A stretch of 64,000 nucleotides of DNA from DASZBX01 sp035943635. GTDB taxonomy: Bacteria; Actinomycetota; Actinomycetes; Streptomycetales; Catenulisporaceae. The notes under the pieces are model-generated. The model had not been told where the DNA came from and searched no databases. It saw nothing but the letters and a program-made list of their open reading frames with translations. The DNA is taken from NCBI GenBank assembly GCA_035943635.1, contig DASZBX010000023.1, forward strand, positions 8,077 to 72,076. The letters run 5' to 3'. Positions 1-6,445 of the stretch are shown piece after piece; positions within the stretch are counted from its first letter, which is position 1; every line of letters begins with the position of its first letter. The position numbers and the translations under genes were made by a program.

Positions 1-1576
1 CCGCGTTCGACGGCGGCAGCTTGGCCAGGACCTGCGGCCCGACCAACTGCTGGATCGGATTGTAGCCGAGGAAGGCGGCGAACAGGGTGCCGACCGGCGG
101 CAGCGCGGCGACCGCGGCCGCGTTGGCGGCCGGGACGTGTTGGGCGGTGAGCCCGGAGGTGAGAGTGTGCGGAAGCGAGCCGGCCAGCCCGGCCACCATG
201 AGCGAGAAGAAGATGCCGATCGACAGCACCATGCCCGCGTTCTGGAAGGTCGCGCGCATCCCGGAGGCCGCGCCCCGGGCCTCGGCCGGCACGTTCGACA
301 TGATGATCGAGGTGTTCGGGGCGGCGAACAGCCCGCCGCCGAGGCCGTTGAGGAACACCAGCCCGGCGAACGCCCAGTAGGTGAAGTCGGTCGGGATCAG
401 CAGCAGCCCGGCGAAGGACACCGCCATCACCGCCAGCCCGCCGGCCGCGAACAACCGGGCGCCGAACTTGTCCGACAGGTGCCCGGAGATCGGGCCCGCG
501 GTCAGGAAGCCGACGGTCAGCGGCAGCAGGTAGATGCCCGCCCACAGTGGCGTGCGGGCATAGTCGTAGCCGTGCAGCGGCAGCCAGATTCCCTGCAGCC
601 AGATGATCAGCATGAACTGCATGCCGCCGCGGCCGATCGAGCCGAGCAGAGCAGCCGCGTTGCCGCCGGTGAAGGCGATGTTGCGGAACAGCTTGAGCGG
701 GAACATCGGCTCGGCCACCCGCATCTCGATCACGCAGAACACGGTCAGCAGCACCACTCCGCCGACCAGGCCCGCGATCACCCACGGGTTGGTCCAGCCC
801 ATGGTGTGCCCGCCGTAGGGCTGGATGCCGTAGGTGATCCCGGCCAGCAGCGCGGTCAGGCCGATGGCGAAGGTGACGTTGCCCCACCAGTCGATCCGGG
901 CCCGCCGGCGCACGCCGGTCTCGTGCAGCGACCGGTAGGCCCAGACCGTGCCGATCAGGCCGATCGGCACGTTGACCCAGAAGATGCTGCGCCAGTTCCA
1001 CTCGGCCAGCAGGCCGCCGAGGACCAGGCCGATGAAGGACCCGGCGATGCCGGCGACCATGTTCACGCCCAGGGCCATACCGCGCTGGGTGCCCGGGAAC
1101 GCGTCGGTGATGATCGCCGCGGAGTTGGCCATCAGCATCGAGCCGCCGACCGCCTGGGCTATCCGCCAGCCGATCAGCCACAGCGCCCCGCCGCTGCCGT
1201 GCATCGGGTCCAGCGAGAGGATCACCGAGGTCACGGCGAAGATCAGGAAGCCGGCGTTGTAGATCTTGACCCGGCCGAACATGTCGCCGAGCCGGCCGAG
1301 CGCGACCACGAGCACGGCCGAGACCAGCATGTAGCCCATCAGCATCCACAGCAGGTAGCTGACGTTGCCCGGCTGCAGCGGGTTCAGCCGGATCCCGTTG
1401 AAGATCGCGGGCAGCGAGATCAGCACGATCGACGAGTTGATGGTCGCGATCAGCATGCCCAGCGTGGTGTTGGACAGCGCCACCCATTTGTACCTCGGGT
1501 GGTCCACACCCATCATGCGCCCGCGCGGCCCACCCGACTCCTGGTGTGTCGGTTCCGCGGAGTTCGTCGTCGCCAT
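1..1576 (-). CDS. MFS drug exporter, DHA2/EmrB-QacA type (C-terminus beyond window)
   Basis: Reading the minus strand from ATG at 1576 gives an open frame to the window edge, about 525 residues. It begins MATTNSAEP and is rich in hydrophobic helices, with the DHA2 landmarks of TM1 (ATINSSIVLISLP), the loop GRLGDMFGR and motif C-like glycine-rich segments (VNMVAGIAGSFIGLVLGG). This is the 14-helix proton-driven multidrug exporter family in the cytoplasmic membrane. The start is backed by an AAAGGTGGGGAG ribosome-binding site. The gene is divergent from a universal stress protein, with an inverted repeat between them that could be an operator. The C-terminus is cut by the window. The exported substrate cannot be inferred. 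Confidence 0.9.
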   Translation of the reverse strand, partial: MATTNSAEPTHQESGGPRGRMMGVDHPRYKWVALSNTTLGMLIATINSSIVLISLPAIFNGIRLNPLQPGNVSYLLWMLMGYMLVSAVLVVALGRLGDMFGRVKIYNAGFLIFAVTSVILSLDPMHGSGGALWLIGWRIAQAVGGSMLMANSAAIITDAFPGTQRGMALGVNMVAGIAGSFIGLVLGGLLAEWNWRSIFWVNVPIGLIGTVWAYRSLHETGVRRRARIDWWGNVTFAIGLTALLAGITYGIQPYGGHTMGWTNPWVIAGLVGGVVLLTVFCVIEMRVAEPMFPLKLFRNIAFTGGNAAALLGSIGRGGMQFMLIIWLQGIWLPLHGYDYARTPLWAGIYLLPLTVGFLTAGPISGHLSDKFGARLFAAGGLAVMAVSFAGLLLIPTDFTYWAFAGLVFLNGLGGGLFAAPNTSIIMSNVPAEARGAASGMRATFQNAGMVLSIGIFFSLMVAGLAGSLPHTLTSGLTAQHVPAANAAAVAALPPVGTLFAAFLGYNPIQQLVGPQVLAKLPPSNA

Positions 1577-1604
1577 GCTCCCCACCTTTCGACCGTGCCG
1601 ATTT

Positions 1605-1626
1605 ACTTAGCCAGCGTCAACTAAGT
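1605..1626. promoter_or_regulatory. Inverted repeat, possible MarR/TetR-type operator for the exporter
   Basis: ACTTAG at 1605-1610 and its exact complement CTAAGT at 1621-1626 are separated by 10 bases, 28 bases upstream of the exporter start. The TTAGTTGAC core on the minus strand resembles operators of MarR-family regulators. No such regulator is seen next to it in the window, so it would lie beyond the left edge or be encoded elsewhere. Confidence 0.4.
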
Positions 1627-1707
1627 ATTCTCCGGATCGTTCATCACGTCCATGGCCGCCCCGCGACAGCCACCCGCGGCCAGGGCGCCGAAGAGGAGGG
1701 CGAGGCG

Positions 1708-2124
1708 TTGTACCAGCGCAGTCCGGACGGCCCGAGCGCGATCGTCGTCGGTGTGGACGGCTCCGACCCGGCCTGGCGGGCGGCAGCTTACGCCGCGGGC
1801 CTGGCCGGGCGCCAGGGGGCCCGCCTGGTCCTGGTGCACGTGCAGACCACCAGCCCGCTGGCCTCGGCGTTCGGCCCGTTCGCGGCCGACGCCGCGGCCC
1901 GGGCGGCCCAGGAGGTCGAGCGCCAGGTGCGCGAGGGGGCGGAGCGCTGGGAGTTCTACGTGATCTCCGGCGGCGTGTCCGGCGGCCTGGTCACCATGGC
2001 CACCGACCTGCGGGCCGACGCGGTCGTGGTCGGCGCCTGCCACAACCCGTTCCACCGGGTGCTCGGCTCCCCGGCCACGCGCCTGGTCAAGCGCGGGCGG
2101 TGGCCGGTTATAGTCGTCCCCTGA
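1708..2124 (+). CDS. Universal stress protein (UspA family), single domain
   Basis: The 138-residue product has the UspA fold pattern: beta-1 AIVVGVDGSDPAWRA, a middle strand ARLVLVHVQT and the C-terminal ADAVVVGACHNPF...GRWPVIVVP. The start is TTG at 1708, chosen because GAGGAGGGCGAGG lies just upstream and the length then fits the usual 140-150 residues; an in-frame ATG at 1546 would add an unrelated extension running into the exporter. The ATP-binding motif G-2x-G-9x-G(S/T) is degenerate here (GACH, then LGS), so nucleotide binding may be altered. It is divergent from the exporter. Confidence 0.8.
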   Translation: MYQRSPDGPSAIVVGVDGSDPAWRAAAYAAGLAGRQGARLVLVHVQTTSPLASAFGPFAADAAARAAQEVERQVREGAERWEFYVISGGVSGGLVTMATDLRADAVVVGACHNPFHRVLGSPATRLVKRGRWPVIVVP

Positions 2125-2182
2125 AGCCTGCGCACGATCTCCGGATCAGGCCGTGAACCCAGGAAGAGCGAAGGAACCCCGG

Positions 2183-2354
2183 ATGACGAACCACGCCGCC
2201 CTGCCGGTCATGGACGTGCAGCGGCGCATCACCGACTGTTTTGTCCGACGCCTGCCTGGACGCGGACCCGGAGGTGCACCGGGTGCTGCTGGAGAAGGTC
2301 TTCCCACGCCAGGCCGAGATTCAGACCGTGGACGAATGGACGAAGACCCTCTGA
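2183..2354 (+). pseudogene. Possible small gene split by a one-base frameshift in a T-run
   Basis: An ATG at 2183, preceded by GAAGGAAC, opens MTNHAALPVMDVQRRITD. Removing one T from the TTTT run at 2239-2242 would continue it into a coherent second frame (DACLDADPEVHRVLLEKVF...DEWTKTL, stop 2352-2354) for a helical protein of about 57 residues. As written, the first frame runs into low-complexity Arg/Gly-rich text. The downstream half alone could start at TTG 2241 (37 residues). I do not recognise the product. It could be a sequencing error, a decayed gene or chance. Confidence 0.3.
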
Positions 2355-2482
2355 CCGACAAGTCTGGGACGCGGGCCGAAACTCGCCGCAGAATCCACCG
2401 TTTGGCCTTGCGCAGCCGGGGCACTAGGTCGCGCCAGCAATCGGCGGGACCGTCCGAACCACGTAGACAGGAGGTGCGAGCA

Positions 2483-2587
2483 GTGGGAAAACACAGGTCC
2501 CAGCTCGCCACTCCGTTGACCGTGGCCATGTCCCCGTCGTCGGCCGCGCGCCTTCGGCCGTCGCACCGAGCCGAGCGTGACATGTGA
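2483..2587 (+). CDS. Possible 34-residue ORF with a strong ribosome-binding site
   Basis: GTG at 2483 is preceded by AGGAGGTGCGAGCA, one of the best Shine-Dalgarno matches in the window, and reads 34 codons to TGA at 2585-2587 (begins VGKHRSQLATPLTVAM). There is no recognisable domain or signal. It ends 38 bases before the stop of the convergent YihY gene. The only support is the ribosome-binding site. Confidence 0.25.
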   Translation: MGKHRSQLATPLTVAMSPSSAARLRPSHRAERDM

Positions 2588-2625
2588 CGAGCGTCGACCG
2601 TTTCCGGGCCCCCGCGGGAACCGGC

Positions 2626-3690
2626 CTACTCCTCCGGCAGGCCGCCCGGAACAGCCTCGGCCACGCCCAGCGCCAGACTCAGCACCGGGTCGGCGACCTC
2701 GGCCCGATCGAACTGCACCGTGATCGTGACGCCGTCGCGCCGCTGCTGGGCCTTGGCGTAGTCGACGTACGCGCGCTGGTCCCCGGCCTCCATCGGCCGG
2801 TCGCCGTTGATCGCGCGCGGCCAGTAGCGCCGGGCCCGGACCACGTCCGCCTCCAGCAGCATCAAGGTCAGCTGGGCCTGCACGTGCAACCAGGCGATCA
2901 GGCCCAGGACCAGGCCGAACACGCCGTAGACCTCCTCGGAGTGGCGCAGGTCGTGGGCGACCAGGTAACTGCCCACGCTCAGCAGCACCTGCCAGGCCAG
3001 CGCGGAGAGCGCGGCCGCGCGGGCGAAGTTGCGGGTGGGCACCTCGGCGGCGGTGGCCACCCGGAAGCCGAGCAGGAAGAACCCGATGTTCAGCACGGCC
3101 GACCCGGCCAGCGCCCCGGCGTCGACGAGCAGGCCGCGCAGGTCGCCCGCGCTGACCACCATGCCCGACAGGGTGCCGGTGGACAGCACGGCCAGACCGA
3201 CCACGAACAACAGCGCGATGCTGCGCGCCTGGCGTCCGATATAGGACGGGCGGCGGGCGTAGGGCACCGCCCAGGCCTTGTTGAAAGCGCGCTGCGCCAC
3301 GATGCTCACCCCGCGCGCGCCGATCGCCGTGCCGATCAGGCCGACCACCAGCCCGACCCCGCCGCGGCCGAGCGACTGGATGTTGGTGCGCAGCTGCGTG
3401 CCGATGACCGGGAAGTCGATCAGCGCCGAGTGCAGGATCCGCTGCTGCGCCGACGGATCGTCCCGCAGCACGATCCCGAGCACGGTCACCAGGACCAGCA
3501 GCAGCGGGAAGATCGCCAGGAAGGCGTAGTAGGCCAGCAGGGACGCGAGGTTCCCGGCCTGGTCGTCGGCGAACTTGCGCAGCACCGCGAGGACGAAGCG
3601 GCACGACGGCGAACGCCGCTGCAGCCGGTCCAGTCCGTCGGTCACCCCGCCCGTGACGCCGCCCGCCATTCTGCCTGCCAACCGTCGCAT
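2626..3690 (-). CDS. YihY/BrkB-family inner-membrane protein
   Basis: The 354-residue product has the YihY (formerly 'RNase BN') layout: a cytoplasmic N-terminus, the signature NLASLLAYYAFLAIFPLLLVL around residues 47-67, then about six hydrophobic helices up to about residue 285 and a charged cytoplasmic tail. Family members are polytopic membrane proteins of uncertain function; the old RNase assignment is not supported. The start at ATG 3690 has GGGAGCGGGA just upstream. It is divergent from the STAS gene. The RAINGDRPMEAGD...YVDYAKAQQRRDG tail looks like a soluble extension. Confidence 0.85.
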   Translation of the reverse strand: MRRLAGRMAGGVTGGVTDGLDRLQRRSPSCRFVLAVLRKFADDQAGNLASLLAYYAFLAIFPLLLVLVTVLGIVLRDDPSAQQRILHSALIDFPVIGTQLRTNIQSLGRGGVGLVVGLIGTAIGARGVSIVAQRAFNKAWAVPYARRPSYIGRQARSIALLFVVGLAVLSTGTLSGMVVSAGDLRGLLVDAGALAGSAVLNIGFFLLGFRVATAAEVPTRNFARAAALSALAWQVLLSVGSYLVAHDLRHSEEVYGVFGLVLGLIAWLHVQAQLTLMLLEADVVRARRYWPRAINGDRPMEAGDQRAYVDYAKAQQRRDGVTITVQFDRAEVADPVLSLALGVAEAVPGGLPEE

Positions 3691-4023
3691 TCCCGCTCCC
3701 GTCGATTGCGGACCGCCATCCGGCCGACAGAAGTGTCGGCACAGGCGTCCGCCACGAATACCCGCGGCGAGCCTAGCGAATCGCCCGCACGGACGACGAC
3801 GTGTCCATGCGCGGGCCTGTGCCTATGCGCGCCCGTCGCACCCGGCGCCACCCGAACTTGTGCCCGCAGACCGAGTACATGCCGTCCGGGCACAAGCTGC
3901 ACGCGTACCTGCCGCCCCCGCCTGCTGCGCAGTCGCCACGACTGCACGGCGGAGCGGGAGTACGGTGAAGGCGGGTGCTGAACGATGCAGTCGACCGATG
4001 ATGAATACCAGGGGAGCAGCAGC
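3691..4023. other. Divergent intergenic region, yihY-like / STAS antagonist
   Basis: No credible gene was seen in these 333 bases. The stretch must hold the promoters of both divergent genes and contains one perfect 10-bp inverted repeat (3857-3896, listed separately). No clear -35/-10 pair could be assigned. Confidence 0.5.
3857..3896. promoter_or_regulatory. Perfect 10-bp inverted repeat upstream of the STAS operon
   Basis: CTTGTGCCCG at 3857-3866 is exactly complemented by CGGGCACAAG at 3887-3896, with 20 bases between. It lies 128 bases upstream of the STAS start. It could be a regulator-binding site or a cruciform; no T-run follows, so a terminator is less likely. Confidence 0.4.
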
Positions 4024-4362
4024 ATGGAGAGTTTTGCCGTCGACGTCGCCGAGACTGAACCGCACCGATATGTGGTGACGGTGCGCGGCGAGCTCGACCT
4101 GGCCACCGCCGACCGGCTCTGGACCAAGCTCGAACCGTTGATCAAGGCCGGGACCACGGTCGTGGTGGACGGCTCGGAGATGACCTTCCTGGACTCCAGC
4201 GGCCTGCGCGTGCTGCTGCTGGCCGGCAACCGGGCCGCCGCCGACTCCGCCACCTTCCGCCTGGTCGCCCCGCAGCCGGCCGTGCAGCGGGTGCTGAGCC
4301 TGGCCGGCGTCGGCACGCACCTGGAGACCCGGGCGGACGTCGCCTCGGCCCTGGCCGGATGA
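4024..4362 (+). CDS. Anti-sigma factor antagonist (STAS domain, RsbV-like)
   Basis: The 112-residue product is a single STAS domain: strands YVVTVRGELDL near the N-terminus, then VVVDGSEMTFLDSSGLRVLLLAGNRA around residues 50-75. The DSSG serine is the residue phosphorylated by RsbW-type kinases and dephosphorylated by SpoIIE-type phosphatases. The start at ATG 4024 is chosen because CAGGGGAG sits 8 bases upstream; ATG 3985 lacks such a site. It is followed by the RsbW-like kinase gene (4485) and a SigB-family sigma gene (4928), so it most likely releases that sigma factor under stress when unphosphorylated. Confidence 0.88.
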   Translation: MESFAVDVAETEPHRYVVTVRGELDLATADRLWTKLEPLIKAGTTVVVDGSEMTFLDSSGLRVLLLAGNRAAADSATFRLVAPQPAVQRVLSLAGVGTHLETRADVASALAG

Positions 4363-4484
4363 CCCGGGCGGCCGGGTGGCCGCCGGCCGGCCGCGCTGCC
4401 CGCCGCCCGTAGCCCGCCCCCCGGCCCGCCCCCCGACCCGTCCGTCCACTCACTCACACCGCTACCGGGAAGAAGAGCACATCC

Positions 4485-4928
4485 ATGTCCCAACAGACTG
4501 AGCCAGACCCGATCGACCCGGCGTCCGGCGCCTCGGACGGGCCCGCCGCCGGGACGGTGGTCCTGGGCATCCCGGCCGACCGCGACCAGGTCACCCTGGT
4601 CCGCTCGGTGGCCGGGCACATCGGCGCCCGGCTCGGGCTCTCCGTGGCCCAGCTGACCGACCTGCGGCTGGCCGTGGACGAGGCCTGCGGCCTGTTCCTG
4701 CTCGCCCCCGGCTTCCCCAAGGCCGAGGGCGTGCTGGAGTGCCGGTTCGAGCAGCTGCCGGAGGCGCTGCGGATCACCGTCTCCGCCCTGGTCCCGGACG
4801 ACCTCGCGCCCGACCTCGACGACATCGGCTGGATCATGCTCGACGCCCTGGTGGACCAGCTGTCCTGGACCTCGGCGGACGGCGTGGCCACGGTGTCCCT
4901 GCTCACCCGGCTCGGCCGGCGGGCGTGA
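4485..4928 (+). CDS. RsbW-like anti-sigma factor / serine kinase (HATPase_c)
   Basis: This is a 147-residue GHKL ATPase-fold protein. The N-box region reads LTDLRLAVDEACGLFLL (about residues 57-73), where most RsbW proteins have an Asn two positions after the AC; here that position is Leu. The C-terminal LVDQLSWTSADGVATVSLLTRL matches the final strands of the family. In the known pathway it binds its sigma factor and phosphorylates the STAS antagonist. Its stop overlaps the sigma-factor start by one base (TGATG), indicating translational coupling. ATG 4485 follows a GGGAAGAAGAGCA site. Confidence 0.82.
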   Translation: MSQQTEPDPIDPASGASDGPAAGTVVLGIPADRDQVTLVRSVAGHIGARLGLSVAQLTDLRLAVDEACGLFLLAPGFPKAEGVLECRFEQLPEALRITVSALVPDDLAPDLDDIGWIMLDALVDQLSWTSADGVATVSLLTRLGRRA

Positions 4929-5719
4929 TGGCGCGGATCAACGGCGGCCCGGGCGTGGTCTCCCCGCACGCCGAGCGGCGGGCCGAGACCATGCGGATCT
5001 TCCAGCGGATGCGCACGCTCGGCCCGAACGACCCCGAGCGCGCCCGGCTGCGCGACGAGGTGATCGAGGACCACATGCCGTACGCCCGGCACATCGCCGC
5101 GCGCTACGCCGGCCGCAGCGACCTGGTCGAGGACTTCGTCCAGGTGGCTTACCTGGGCCTGGTCAAGGCGACCGACAACTTCGACCCGGAGTACGGCACC
5201 GGGTTCCTCGGCTACGCCACCCCGATGATCATCGGGGAGATCAAGCGCTACTTCCGGGACGCGACCTGGGACGTGCACGTGCCGCGGCGGATGCAGGAAC
5301 TGTCCGGCGCGCTGCGCAAGGCGACCGAGACCCTGACCCACGACCTGGGCCGGTCCCCGACCGTGGCCGAACTGGCCGAGAAGCTGAACGCGACCCCCGA
5401 GGAGATCGCCGACGCGCTGGACGCGGCCGAGGCGTACACCACGGCGTCCCTGGACCGCCCGATGGGCGACGAGGACGACGGCGCCCCGCTGACCGCGGTG
5501 ATCGGCGAGGAGGACCCCCGGTTCGACGCCGTGGTGGACCGCGAGGCGCTCAAGCCGCTGCTGGCCAAGCTGGGGGAGCGGGACAAGCGGATCCTGATGA
5601 TGCGGTTCTTCCGTGGGATGACGCAGAGCGAGATAGCGGATCAGTTGGGCGTGTCTCAGATGCAGGTGTCGCGGTTGCTGACCCGGATACTCGGTGAGCT
5701 GCGGACCGGGATGGGCTGA
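4928..5719 (+). CDS. SigB/SigF/SigG-family alternative sigma factor
   Basis: The 263-residue product has sigma-70 region 2 at about residues 40-110 (DLVEDFVQVAYLGLVKATDNFD, then GFLGYATPMIIGEIKRYFRD), region 3 at about 120-190 (LGRSPTVAELAEKL) and region 4 at about 210-260 (MTQSEIADQLGVSQMQVSRLL, a helix-turn-helix). The VHVPRRMQEL link is typical of the SigB/SigF stress and sporulation group. ATG 4928 overlaps the RsbW stop, so sigma and anti-sigma are translated together, and a longer upstream frame is a shadow. It probably directs a general stress or developmental regulon with the two upstream partners. Confidence 0.93.
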   Translation: MARINGGPGVVSPHAERRAETMRIFQRMRTLGPNDPERARLRDEVIEDHMPYARHIAARYAGRSDLVEDFVQVAYLGLVKATDNFDPEYGTGFLGYATPMIIGEIKRYFRDATWDVHVPRRMQELSGALRKATETLTHDLGRSPTVAELAEKLNATPEEIADALDAAEAYTTASLDRPMGDEDDGAPLTAVIGEEDPRFDAVVDREALKPLLAKLGERDKRILMMRFFRGMTQSEIADQLGVSQMQVSRLLTRILGELRTGMG

Positions 5720-5800
5720 GCCGGCTGACTGCGGTCGGGTGAGCTGAGCGATCGGCTCGGGCCGGTGTCCTCTTGGGTGAGGGCGCCGGTTCGAGGCGTT

Positions 5801-6265
5801 TCAGGGGTCGGATGTGGTTTCGGATGTGGTTTCAGGGTTCGGAGACGTCAGCGTTGGACGCGTCCGCGGGCGGCGACGGCGGCGAAACCGAGCAGGACGG
5901 GTTCGCCGAATCAGGGCCCGACCGAACCGCCATCCGCGCGGCGCCCGGGCGAACGTGCACTCGCCTGCCTCACCGGTGAACTGGGCCCGGCCGAATCCGC
6001 AGGGCCCGAGGAATCGGGCTTCCTGGAATCGTGCGTTCCGCAGATGCGGCCCGTTCCCGGAATGCGGCGTCAAAGCCTCGAGCAGGTCACGTGACAGGGC
6101 CTCGTCGAAGGTGACCCCGCGACCGTCGACGTCGGTGCCCGGGCGCAGCGCCGTCAAGGCCTTCTTGCGCTCCTCCTCCTCGAGATGCGCCAGACACCGG
6201 CTGCTCTGGTCCCAACAGGCCCCCGTGCCCCCCTCGGCGTGATCGCACTTGCTCCACGTCCCCAT
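5801..6265 (-). CDS. Pentapeptide-repeat protein, C-terminally degenerate
   Basis: From ATG 6265 the frame gives 154 residues. It opens with the Cys-rich leader MGTWSKCDHAEGGTGACWD...CLAHL common in actinobacterial pentapeptide proteins, then a helical DEALSRDLLEAL stretch, and A(N/D)LxF-type repeats (LRNARFQEARFLGPCGFGRAQF). After about residue 105 the pattern breaks into an Arg/Pro/Thr-rich tail, suggesting that a frameshift or deletion removed most of the repeat helix. The start is well placed, but a complete functional protein is doubtful. It faces the SpoIIE gene divergently. Confidence 0.5.
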   Translation of the reverse strand: MGTWSKCDHAEGGTGACWDQSSRCLAHLEEEERKKALTALRPGTDVDGRGVTFDEALSRDLLEALTPHSGNGPHLRNARFQEARFLGPCGFGRAQFTGEAGECTFARAPRGWRFGRALIRRTRPARFRRRRRPRTRPTLTSPNPETTSETTSDP

Positions 6266-6445
6266 GACCACGGTTGTACGGGTTCGAAGGCGCGATGTCA
6301 GGTGATTTCCGGAATCTGCCGCATGCCGTGAACCCCGACCGGAAAGCACAACCCGGGCGGGTCCTTCGCAACTTCGGGCAGGGATCCTGCATAATTCGTC
6401 CGGACGGGGAAGGGCACCGGGGTTTTTCCGGAGAGGCGGTTCGGG

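Noticed and set aside
137..1624. Long plus-strand open frame opposite the drug exporter
   Set aside because: Its Arg/His/Gly/Asp-rich text is the antisense shadow of the minus-strand MFS gene; the minus strand shows clear membrane helices and motifs.
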